Source of the DNA: Pseudomonadota bacterium
GTDB taxonomy: Bacteria; Pseudomonadota; Gammaproteobacteria; Steroidobacterales; Steroidobacteraceae
DNA length: 18,842 nucleotides
Assembly: GCA_021815905.1 (NCBI GenBank)
Contig: JAKAZP010000004.1
Location: 1 to 18,842 of the forward strand
Direction: 5' to 3'
In this document: positions 1-5,946 of the stretch, one piece after another
Layout of the letters: the number at the start of each line of letters is the position of its first letter
Numbering within the stretch: position 1 is the stretch's first letter
Program-made: the position numbers and the translations under genes
Notes under the pieces: model-generated
Database searches by the model: none
What the model was told of the DNA's origin: nothing
Seen by the model: only the letters and a program-made list of their open reading frames with translations

Positions 1-1
1 C

Positions 2-850
2 CCCTCGACGCGGGCGCGCATCGTGGCCTGGCTGCTGCGGCGGTTCGGCGCGCGCCCGATGCGCTCGGTGCTTGCGGCCATGAAGCTGCGGGGCCTCTCC
101 ATCTACAGCGCGCCTCCGGTCGGCGGGCACACCATGCCCACCACGCTCTCCGAAGTCGGCATGCGGCACCGCGGTGGCCTGGGCGGCAACCTGCGCGCCA
201 TCGTCTTCGGTATCGACGACGGACTGGTCTCGAGTGCGAGTCTCGTGCTCGGCGTCGCCGGCGCGGGCACCTCGCGCCCGTTCGTGCTCATGGCCGGCGT
301 CGCGGGACTCCTGGCGGGCGCCCTGTCCATGGCGGCAGGCGAGTATGTATCGGTGCGCAGTCAGCGGGAGATGTACGAATATCAGATCGCGCTCGAGCGC
401 GAGGAGATTGCCGAGTACCCGGAGGAGGAGGCCGAGGAGCTGGCGCTCATCTACGAAGCCCGCGGACTCACCCTCGACCACGCCCGCGACCTCAGCCGCA
501 CGCTGCTGTCCCGACCGTCGCAGGCGCTCGATGTGCTCGCCCGCGAGGAGCTCGGCTTGAACCCGGACGACCTGGGCTCGCCCTGGGGTGCGGGCATCGC
601 CTCGTTCTTGTCGTTCGCATCGGGAGCGGCGCTGCCCCTGCTGCCGTTCCTCGCCGGGATGAGCGGGCGGGCGGCCCTGGCCACGGTGGCGGCGCTCACC
701 GGCGTCACGCTGTTCGCCGTCGGGCTGGCGCTCAGCCTGTTCACCGGTCGCGAGGCGCTGCGCGGTGCGCTCCGGATGGTCCTGATCGGAGGCGGCGCCG
801 GCGCGATCAGCTTCCTCGTGGGACGGGCGCTCGGCGCCGCGATCCACTGA
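2..850 (+). CDS. VIT1/CCC1-family iron(II)/manganese transporter, 5' end outside window (probable ferritin-like-VIT fusion)
   Basis: This is a membrane protein of the VIT1/CCC1 family, which exports Fe2+ or Mn2+ from the cytoplasm. The VIT domain starts near base 170 with the family signature NLRAIVFGIDDGLVS. A TM hairpin (GVAGLLAGALSMAAGEYVSV) follows. Then comes a Glu-rich cytoplasmic metal-binding segment (EREEIAEYPEEEAEELALIY), and two or three C-terminal TM helices end in GRALGAAIH. The frame is open to the window edge and keeps strong G/C third positions upstream of every possible start. The upstream residues (RARIVAWLLRRFGARP) resemble, from memory, the linker that follows the ferritin-like domain in MbfA-type fusions, so I treat the gene as 5'-partial. 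If it is a plain VIT protein, ATG 134 (MPTTLSEVG) is the best start; GTG 23 is also possible. The family call is firm; the N-terminal fusion is inference. Confidence 0.8.
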   Translation, partial: PSTRARIVAWLLRRFGARPMRSVLAAMKLRGLSIYSAPPVGGHTMPTTLSEVGMRHRGGLGGNLRAIVFGIDDGLVSSASLVLGVAGAGTSRPFVLMAGVAGLLAGALSMAAGEYVSVRSQREMYEYQIALEREEIAEYPEEEAEELALIYEARGLTLDHARDLSRTLLSRPSQALDVLAREELGLNPDDLGSPWGAGIASFLSFASGAALPLLPFLAGMSGRAALATVAALTGVTLFAVGLALSLFTGREALRGALRMVLIGGGAGAISFLVGRALGAAIH

Positions 851-893
851 GACCGGCTTGAAATCGGGCGCACCGGACCCAGGTTGCGGCTGT

Positions 894-919
894 GGCGCCG
901 GCGCATCCGCGCCGGCGCC
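894..919. terminator. Perfect 11-bp GC hairpin after the VIT gene, possible terminator
   Basis: The arms GGCGCCGGCGC (894-904) and GCGCCGGCGCC (909-919) are perfect reverse complements with an ATCC loop. The hairpin lies 44 nt after the VIT stop codon. No T-run follows on either strand, so this is not a classical intrinsic terminator. It could still slow polymerase, protect the mRNA 3' end, or be the old terminator of the neighbouring tRNA remnant. The structure is certain from the sequence; the function is not. Confidence 0.4.
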
Positions 920-923
920 CTCC

Positions 924-963
924 CGGGACGGCGGGTGTCGAACCTGCGGCCCCCTGGCCCGAA
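924..963 (-). pseudogene. Decayed 3' half of a tRNA-Pro gene
   Basis: Read on the minus strand, this stretch has the order of a tRNA 3' half. There is an anticodon-loop-like TTCGGG (963-958), then CCAGG, a variable region GGGCC, and a T-arm GCAGG-TTCGACA-CCCGC with four of five stem pairs intact. It ends in an acceptor strand CGTCCCG (930-924). The last acceptor base is G, which fits the C1-G72 pair typical of bacterial tRNA-Pro. On the plus strand it reads VSNLRPPGPK, a peptide I recognise as the common spurious translation of antisense tRNA-Pro. No CCA follows, the anticodon loop is one base short, and no matching 5' half is seen apart from a possible GCGCAGC scrap near 966-972. It is therefore not functional. 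It may be a decay product or an old integration scar. Confidence 0.35.
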
Positions 964-985
964 GCGCTGCGCAAGCGGAAGCCCT

Positions 986-1870
986 ATGAAGCGAATCCTG
1001 CTGTTCCTCGCCACCAATCTCGCGGTGCTCCTCGTCCTGTCCGTCGTGGCGCACCTCGTGGGGCTCGACCACTGGCTTGCCGTTCGCGGCAGCAGCCTCG
1101 GGGCGTTGCTCGCCTTCGCCGCCGTGTTCGGGTTCGGCGGCGCCTTCATCTCCCTTGCGATCTCGAAATGGATGGCGAAGTCCTCGATGGGAGTGCGCGT
1201 CATCGAGCCACCGGGCGATGCGGGCGAGCAGTGGTTGCTCGCGCTCGTGGCGCGGTTGGCGCGCGAGGCCGGTGTCGCCACACCCGAGGTCGGCATCTTC
1301 GACTCGCCGCAGCCGAACGCGTTCGCGACCGGCGCACGGCGCGACGCGGCGCTCGTGGCCGTCAGCACCGGGCTGCTGCGGCTCATGAGCCGGCAGCAGA
1401 TCGAGGCGGTACTCGGCCACGAGCTGACGCACGTCGCCAACGGCGACATGGTGACTCTCACGCTCATCCAGGGCGTGGTCAACACCTTCGTCATCTTCCT
1501 CTCGCGGATCATCGGCAACCTGGTGGATCGCACCCTGTTCCGCTCCGAGGACGGGCAGGGGCCTGCCTGGTTCGTCTCGGTCATCGTCTCGCAGATCCTG
1601 CTCGGCATCCTCGCCAACATGATCGTCATGGCCTTCTCGCGCCGGCGCGAGTTCCGCGCCGACCGCGGTGGCGCGCATCTCGCGGGCATACCCAACATGA
1701 TCGCCGCCCTCGAGGCGCTCAAGCGCGCCCACGAGCCGCTGCCCTCGCAGCAATTCGCGGCCTTCGGCATCACCTCGGGCCCGGTCTCGCGCGGGATCCG
1801 GCGCCTCTTCATGAGCCATCCGCCGCTCGATGAGCGGATCGGGGCGCTGCGCGCGCTGAGCGCGGCCTGA
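986..1870 (+). CDS. htpX: HtpX, membrane-bound zinc metalloprotease (M48B)
   Basis: HtpX is an inner-membrane metalloprotease that degrades misfolded membrane proteins alongside FtsH. The product from ATG 986 has 294 residues, against 293 in E. coli. Two N-terminal TM helices lie at about 4-26 and 37-60. The zinc motif HELTH is at 145-149 and the third ligand is Glu222 in REFRAD, the same position as in E. coli. Two hydrophobic segments lie near 157-177 and 195-215, and the C-terminal SHPPLDERI is at 277-285. ATG 986 is preceded by GGAAG four bases upstream. A longer in-frame reading from 884 is rejected because its extra residues are the antisense of the tRNA-Pro remnant. In E. coli htpX belongs to the CpxR/heat-shock stress response; no such site is obvious here. 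Confidence 0.95.
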   Translation: MKRILLFLATNLAVLLVLSVVAHLVGLDHWLAVRGSSLGALLAFAAVFGFGGAFISLAISKWMAKSSMGVRVIEPPGDAGEQWLLALVARLAREAGVATPEVGIFDSPQPNAFATGARRDAALVAVSTGLLRLMSRQQIEAVLGHELTHVANGDMVTLTLIQGVVNTFVIFLSRIIGNLVDRTLFRSEDGQGPAWFVSVIVSQILLGILANMIVMAFSRRREFRADRGGAHLAGIPNMIAALEALKRAHEPLPSQQFAAFGITSGPVSRGIRRLFMSHPPLDERIGALRALSAA

Positions 1871-1909
1871 GAGCGGCTGCCGCTTCCCGCCCTCGCGCCG
1901 CCGCCGCCC

Positions 1910-3337
1910 GTGTCCGAGACTGCTCCCGGCGAAGTCCTGAGCGCGCTCGAGCAGGTGCTCGGCCCGGGCCGGCTGTTGACCGAGCCCGCCGCCCTCGAGC
2001 CTTTCCTCACCGATCAGCGCCGGCTCTATCACGGACGCGCGCTCGCGGCCGCGCTGCCGCGCACCGTGACCGAGGTGGCGCATCTGCTCGGCTTCTGCAA
2101 CGCGCGCCGCATCGCGGTCGTCGCGCAGGGCGGCAACACCGGCTACTGTGGCGGGGCGACCCCGGATGAGTCGGGCACGCAGCTCGTGCTGTCGCTCGCG
2201 CGTCTGGCGCGCATCCGCGAGCTCGACGCCCTGGACTATTCCATGACGGTCGAGGCGGGATGCGTCCTCGCCGACGCGCAGCGCGCGGCCGATGAGGCCG
2301 GGCGCTTCTTCCCGTTGAGCCTCGGTTCCGAGGGCAGCTGTCAGATCGGAGGCAATCTCTCGACCAACGCCGGCGGGGTGCACGTGCTGCGCTACGGCAT
2401 GATGCGCGACCTCGTGCTCGGCCTCGAGGTCGTGCTCGCCGACGGCCGGGTGCTCTCGAGCCTCGGCAGGCTGCGCAAGGACAACACCGGCTACGACGTC
2501 AAGTCGCTGTTCCTCGGCGCCGAAGGCACGCTCGGCATCATCACGGCCGCGACCCTCAAGCTCTTTCCCAAACCGCTCGCGGCGGCAACCGCCTTCGCGG
2601 CGGTACCCGATCCGCGCCGGGCCGTGGAGCTGCTGGCGCGGCTGCGCGGCTCGAGCGGCGACCGGGTCAGCTCCTTCGAGCTCGTGCCGCGCATCGGCAT
2701 CGAGCTCACCACGCGTCACATCCCCGGCGTGCGCGATCCGCTCGCGGCGCGCCATGCGTGGTACGTGCTGTGCGAGCTCACCTCCTCCCGGGCCGCCGAC
2801 CCGGTGCAATCGCTGCTCGAGGACGCGCTCGGCTCCGCGCTGGCAGAGGGCATGGTGCTGGATGCGGCCGTCGCTCGCAGCGAGCGCGAGCGTGCCGAGT
2901 TCTGGAGGCTCCGCGAGACCATTCCCGAGGCCCAGCGCCTCGACGGCGCGAGTCTCAAGCATGACGTCTCCGTTCCCGTCGCCTCGATTCCCGAGTTCAT
3001 CGACCGGGCCTCGCGCTGGATCGCGGACCACGTTCCGGAGGCCCGGCTGGTCGCCTACGGTCACGCGGGCGATGGCAACCTGCATTTCAACTTGAACCAG
3101 GCGCCGGGCGCGGACCACGCCGCGTTCCTCGCGCGCGAGAGCGCGGTCAAGCGCGCGATTCATGACCTGGTGCGGGATTTCGGCGGCAGCATCAGCGCCG
3201 AGCACGGCATCGGGCGCCTGAAGGTGGAGGAGCTCGAGCGCTACGCCTCGCCCGTCGAGCTCGATCTCATGCGCGCCATCAAGCGCGCGCTGGATCCCAA
3301 CGGCATCCTCAACCCGGGGAAAGTGCTGCGGGCCTGA
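1910..3337 (+). CDS. FAD-binding oxidoreductase, GlcD / D-2-hydroxyglutarate dehydrogenase type
   Basis: This is a flavoprotein of the VAO/PCMH family that oxidises a D-2-hydroxyacid (2-hydroxyglutarate, lactate or glycolate) to the 2-oxo acid. The N-terminal FAD_binding_4 domain (about 35-220) has QGGNTGYCGG at 73-82, GNLSTNAGG at 148-156 and the EGTLGIIT turn at 205-212. The C-terminal FAD-oxidase domain has KHDVSVPV (350-357), HAGDGNLH (385-392) and EHGIGR (431-436). His385, His392 and Glu431 match the metal ligands known in D2HGDH. Its 475-residue length is normal. The GTG start at 1910 lacks a clear Shine-Dalgarno sequence but fits the family N-terminus. The gene begins 39 nt after htpX and converges on tesB with only 15 nt between stops. 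The exact substrate cannot be told from sequence. Confidence 0.88.
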   Translation: MSETAPGEVLSALEQVLGPGRLLTEPAALEPFLTDQRRLYHGRALAAALPRTVTEVAHLLGFCNARRIAVVAQGGNTGYCGGATPDESGTQLVLSLARLARIRELDALDYSMTVEAGCVLADAQRAADEAGRFFPLSLGSEGSCQIGGNLSTNAGGVHVLRYGMMRDLVLGLEVVLADGRVLSSLGRLRKDNTGYDVKSLFLGAEGTLGIITAATLKLFPKPLAAATAFAAVPDPRRAVELLARLRGSSGDRVSSFELVPRIGIELTTRHIPGVRDPLAARHAWYVLCELTSSRAADPVQSLLEDALGSALAEGMVLDAAVARSERERAEFWRLRETIPEAQRLDGASLKHDVSVPVASIPEFIDRASRWIADHVPEARLVAYGHAGDGNLHFNLNQAPGADHAAFLARESAVKRAIHDLVRDFGGSISAEHGIGRLKVEELERYASPVELDLMRAIKRALDPNGILNPGKVLRA

Positions 3338-3352
3338 GCGTCGGCCGGAGCC

Positions 3353-4210
3353 TCACTTGCCCCGCCGGATCCTCACGAGCCCTTCCTGCGCCGTGCTCGC
3401 CACCAGCCTCCCGTCCTCCGCATAGACGCTGGCGCGCGCGAACCCGCGTGCACCGGAGGCGCTCGGGCTCTCGACCGCGTAGAGCAGCCAGTCATCGACG
3501 CGCAGCGGCCGATGAAACCACATGGCGTGATCGATGCTCGCCATGACCAGCTCGCCGCGCACCGAGGCGCCGTGCGGCAGCGTGGCCGTGTCGAGCAGGA
3601 AGTAGTCCGACAGGTAGGCGAGCAGGCAGCGGTGCAGCCGCTCCTCCTCGGGCAGCCGATCGACCGCGCGAAACCAGACCTTGCGCGAAGGCGAGAGGCT
3701 CGAGGTCAGGAAGTCGGCGGGCTCGGCCAGACGGAACTCGAACGGTCGCGGCTGCTCGAGGAAGCGCCGCAGCCGCTCCGGCATGCGCTCGAGCAGCGCG
3801 AGCGGCGGACGGCCGGAGTCCGGCAGCTGCTCGGGCGGCGGCACCCGGGGCATCGGGATCTGATGCTCGAGGCCCTGCTCGGCGACCTGGAAGGAGGCGG
3901 CCATGTTGAAGATGGGCTCGCCGTGCTGCACTGCGAGCACCCGCCGGTTCGAGAAGCTGTGCCCGTCGAGGCTGCGATCCACCTGGTAGATGATGGGAGC
4001 GTTGAAGTCGCCCCGCCGCAGGAAGTACGCGTGCAGCGAGTGCACGATGCGTCCCTCGACCGTGGCCGAGGCGGCCGTCAGCGCCTGACCGAGCACCTGG
4101 CCGCCGAACACCTGCGGGCTGCCGATGTCGCGACTCTCGCCGCGGAAGAGATTGACCTCGAGGGGCTCGAGCTCGAGCAGCGTCAGCAGGTCGGCGAGCT
4201 GCGGGTTCAA
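3353..4210 (-). CDS. tesB: Acyl-CoA thioesterase II (TesB)
   Basis: TesB hydrolyses medium- and long-chain acyl-CoA to free fatty acid and CoA in the cytoplasm. The product has 285 residues (E. coli 286) and a double hot-dog fold. Landmarks are QVFGGQVLGQAL (33-44), HSLHAYFLRRGD (57-68), IDHAMWFHRPL (226-236) and AQEGLVRIRR (274-283). The catalytic triad of the E. coli enzyme is Asp204-Thr228-Gln278; here Asp202, Ser225 and Gln275 occupy those places, so Thr is conservatively replaced by Ser. The start is TTG 4210. Its N-terminus aligns residue for residue with E. coli TesB (LLTLLELEPLEVNLFRG). The TTG overlaps the TGA of the upstream reductase as TTGA, a 4-nt overlap that implies translational coupling. 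Confidence 0.94.
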   Translation of the reverse strand: MNPQLADLLTLLELEPLEVNLFRGESRDIGSPQVFGGQVLGQALTAASATVEGRIVHSLHAYFLRRGDFNAPIIYQVDRSLDGHSFSNRRVLAVQHGEPIFNMAASFQVAEQGLEHQIPMPRVPPPEQLPDSGRPPLALLERMPERLRRFLEQPRPFEFRLAEPADFLTSSLSPSRKVWFRAVDRLPEEERLHRCLLAYLSDYFLLDTATLPHGASVRGELVMASIDHAMWFHRPLRVDDWLLYAVESPSASGARGFARASVYAEDGRLVASTAQEGLVRIRRGK

Positions 4211-5262
4211 TCCGGGACACCGAGGCGCTGATGCATGATCGGGCTCGTCGTGGTGTACTGGAGGAACTGCCGCTTCTGCGGATGGAGGTGATGCTGGATG
4301 GCGAAGGCCGCGAGCGCGGCCTCATGGAAGCCCGAGAGGATCAGCTTCTTCTTTCCCGGATAGGTGTTGATGTCGCCGACGGCGAACACGCCGGGCACGC
4401 TCGTCTGGAATCTCTCGGTGTCGACCTTGAGCGCCTTCCTCTCGAGCTCCAGGCCCCACTCCGCGATCGGTCCGAGCTTCGGGTGCAGCCCGAAGAACAC
4501 GAGCAGCTGATCGGCCTCGAGCGCGTGCAGCGTGCCGTCCGGCGCCTTGATGCTCACGCCGCACAGGCGCCCGTCCTCGACGCGCAGCGAGTGAGGCAGC
4601 GCCTCGAAGCAGCGCACGCGTCCGGCCGCCGCGAGATCCCTCATGCGCGCAACCGAGGCCGGAGCCGCGCGAAACTCGGCGCGCCGGTGCACCAGGGCGA
4701 GACTGCGCGCGCGCGCCGTGAGCTCGAGCGTCCAGTCGAGCGCCGAATCGCCGCCACCGAAGACCACGATGCGCTTGCCCTCGAGCGCGGCGGCATCGCG
4801 GACGCGATACTGGATCGCTCCGCCCTCGAACGGCTCGGCGCCCTCGATGCCGATCCGCCGCGGCTGGAACGAGCCGACGCCGGCGGCGATCACCACCGCG
4901 CCCGCATCGAAGCGTGTGCCCGCGGCGGTCGCGACCGTGAAGCGGCCATCCTCCCGCCGCTCGAACTGCGTCACTTCCTGACCCAGGTGAAACTCCGGCT
5001 TGAACGGCTTGATCTGCTGCAGGAGCCTGTCGACCAGCTCCTGAGCGCCGCACACCGGCAATGCCGGGATGTCGTAGATCGGCTTGTCGGGATAGAGCTC
5101 GGTGCACTGGCCTCCGGGGTGCGCCAGGGAGTCGACCACGTGAGCGGTGATCCCGAGCAGACCCAGCTCGAACACCTGAAACAGGCCGCAGGGACCGGCC
5201 CCGACGATCAGCACTTCGGCGGCGATCGGGCCGCCGGCGAGTTGGGAAACGTTCTGGCTCAA
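4207..5262 (-). CDS. Ferredoxin-NADP(+) reductase, thioredoxin-reductase-like type
   Basis: This is an FAD/NAD(P) oxidoreductase of the two-Rossmann type (YumC-like FNR) that moves electrons between NADPH and ferredoxin or flavodoxin. The FAD site GAGPCG is at 21-26, followed by GGQCTELYPDKPIYDIPA (50-67), which is typical of this group. The NADPH site GGGDSALDW is at 169-177, with VHRRAEFRA at 191-199. FAVGDINTYPGKKKLI (293-308) closes the FAD domain. There is no CxxC redox pair, which separates it from true thioredoxin reductase. A C-terminal tail (YTTTSPIMHQRLGV) extends past the core, as in FNRs of this class. The TTG start at 5262 has a good Shine-Dalgarno, AAAGGGA, five bases upstream. 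It is the first gene of a two-gene unit with tesB. The physiological partner is unknown. Confidence 0.9.
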   Translation of the reverse strand: MSQNVSQLAGGPIAAEVLIVGAGPCGLFQVFELGLLGITAHVVDSLAHPGGQCTELYPDKPIYDIPALPVCGAQELVDRLLQQIKPFKPEFHLGQEVTQFERREDGRFTVATAAGTRFDAGAVVIAAGVGSFQPRRIGIEGAEPFEGGAIQYRVRDAAALEGKRIVVFGGGDSALDWTLELTARARSLALVHRRAEFRAAPASVARMRDLAAAGRVRCFEALPHSLRVEDGRLCGVSIKAPDGTLHALEADQLLVFFGLHPKLGPIAEWGLELERKALKVDTERFQTSVPGVFAVGDINTYPGKKKLILSGFHEAALAAFAIQHHLHPQKRQFLQYTTTSPIMHQRLGVPD

Positions 5263-5267
5263 GTCGA

Positions 5268-5274
5268 TCCCTTT
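5268..5274 (-). promoter_or_regulatory. Ribosome binding site deciding the TTG start of the reductase
   Basis: On the minus strand AAAGGGA lies five bases before TTG 5262. It supports this non-ATG start. The family N-terminus also begins here, since the FAD-binding strand AEVLIVGAG starts about 15 residues later. Confidence 0.6.
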
Positions 5275-5291
5275 CAGGTATAAAAGCGCTC

Positions 5292-5297
5292 ATTCTA
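5292..5297 (-). promoter_or_regulatory. Candidate -10 box (TAGAAT) for the reductase-tesB unit
   Basis: TAGAAT on the minus strand matches five of six bases of the sigma-70 -10 consensus. It would place the transcript start near 5285, about 23 nt before TTG 5262. The best -35 candidate at 16-18 bp spacing is weak (CTTCCA at 5320-5315), and a better TTGAGA (5328-5323) is too far away at 25 bp. This is a motif match only. Confidence 0.3.
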
Positions 5298-5353
5298 AAG
5301 CGCGTTTCAGGGGCTGGAAGGGTCTCAATCGGCCGGGCCGGGTGCAATTCGCC

Positions 5354-5404
5354 GCGCGCCTCCGGGGTGCGCGGCCCGGGCGCCGCAGCGAGGCCGGAGC
5401 GCGC
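5354..5404 (-). terminator. GC-rich branched hairpin after the small Cys protein gene
   Basis: CGCGCCTCCGG (5355-5365) and CCGGAGCGCG (5394-5403) pair with one bulged C, and G5354 pairs with C5404. Inside the loop a second stem pairs GCGGC (5371-5375) with GCCGC (5382-5386). It begins four bases beyond the TAA of the gene at 5707-5408. No T-run follows on the minus strand, so intrinsic termination is doubtful. Confidence 0.3.
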
Positions 5405-5407
5405 CCC

Positions 5408-5707
5408 TTATGCGCGGCCGGCGTTTGCGTCAGTCGGGGTGTGGAAGTACTCGCTCTCCGAGGCAAGCTGATCGATCAGACGGCGCAGCTCCGCCATGCG
5501 GCCTTCGGCCGTACTGATCGGCATGCAGTCCTGGCAGCGCGGATCTCCGCAAGGCTGGCGCGAGTAGAGCCAGTACTGCAGCGCCCCCGCGAGCAGCCCA
5601 TCGGCGATGTCCCAGAGATCGGCGTCCCTGTCCTTGTCGGCGAGGCGGTTGCCCAGGTCGACGGCCTTGGTGAAGGCGGAGTCGAATGTGTCAGCGATCT
5701 CGGTCAT
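5408..5707 (-). CDS. Small conserved-looking protein with a Cx4Cx2C motif, function unknown
   Basis: The product from ATG 5707 has 99 residues and is soluble, with no signal peptide. The first half is acidic and helical (ADTFDSAFTKAVDLGNRLAD, then DADLWDIADGLLAGALQYWL). The middle carries the three-cysteine motif CGDPRCQDC, and the C-terminus is EYFHTPTDANAGRA. The Cys spacing (Cx4Cx2C) could bind a metal if another ligand helps; that is inference. The overall pattern looks like a conserved proteobacterial hypothetical family, but I cannot name it. A longer reading from 5857 is rejected: the extra residues are low-quality and ATG 5707 follows AGGG by four bases. The gene is divergent from the GGDEF-EAL gene and lies 145 nt upstream of the reductase-tesB pair on the same strand. 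Confidence 0.75.
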   Translation of the reverse strand: MTEIADTFDSAFTKAVDLGNRLADKDRDADLWDIADGLLAGALQYWLYSRQPCGDPRCQDCMPISTAEGRMAELRRLIDQLASESEYFHTPTDANAGRA

Positions 5708-5732
5708 GAGCCCTGCTTTCTTGCATCCGGCT

Positions 5733-5738
5733 AGTATA
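5733..5738 (-). promoter_or_regulatory. Candidate -10 box (TATACT) for the small Cys protein gene
   Basis: TATACT on the minus strand is a five-of-six match to the -10 consensus in an otherwise GC-rich spacer. It predicts a start near 5726 and a 5' leader of about 19 nt before ATG 5707. No convincing -35 box is seen at normal spacing. The overlapping plus-strand TATAAG (5735-5740) could equally serve the other direction. Confidence 0.3.
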
Positions 5739-5833
5739 AGACAAATGGCGCGCCGGGTTGGAGACGGCGCCCCGCCCGCGCCGGCGACATCCGTGACTGA
5801 CGGCAACAAGGGCCGCGGGGTTCCGCCGAAAGC

Positions 5834-5847
5834 TCGCACATGTGCGA
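5834..5847. promoter_or_regulatory. Perfect 14-bp palindrome in the divergent spacer, possible operator
   Basis: TCGCACATGTGCGA equals its own reverse complement over all 14 bases. It lies in the 239-bp spacer between the small Cys gene (-) and the GGDEF-EAL gene (+), about 100 nt before the start of the latter. That position suits binding of a dimeric regulator. It does not match the CRP/FNR or LexA consensus. The rest of the spacer holds the candidate -10 near 5735 and nothing else I can support. Confidence 0.3.
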
Positions 5848-5946
5848 TCGGCGCCACGGACGCGCGGCCCGCGGCGAGCGATGATGGCGCAAGCTCGGAG
5901 ACAGCCTTGGCAGTCGGCTTTGCCCGAGCGCTCCGACTTATGTCGC

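Noticed and set aside
884..985. A longer HtpX starting upstream of 986
   Set aside because: The extra residues include VSNLRPPGPK, the antisense reading of the tRNA-Pro remnant. HtpX from ATG 986 has the normal length and a Shine-Dalgarno.
3512..4231. A plus-strand frame opposite tesB
   Set aside because: It is antisense to a full-length TesB with its catalytic residues and has no domain of its own.
4231..5283. A 350-codon plus-strand frame opposite the reductase
   Set aside because: The minus strand has clear FAD and NADPH binding motifs. The plus-strand frame shows no family signature.
5907..5923. A sigma-54 -24/-12 promoter (TTGGCA...TTTGC) before the GGDEF-EAL gene
   Set aside because: The GG-to-GC spacing is one base too long for the strict sigma-54 pattern, and the -24 element lacks the usual following C.
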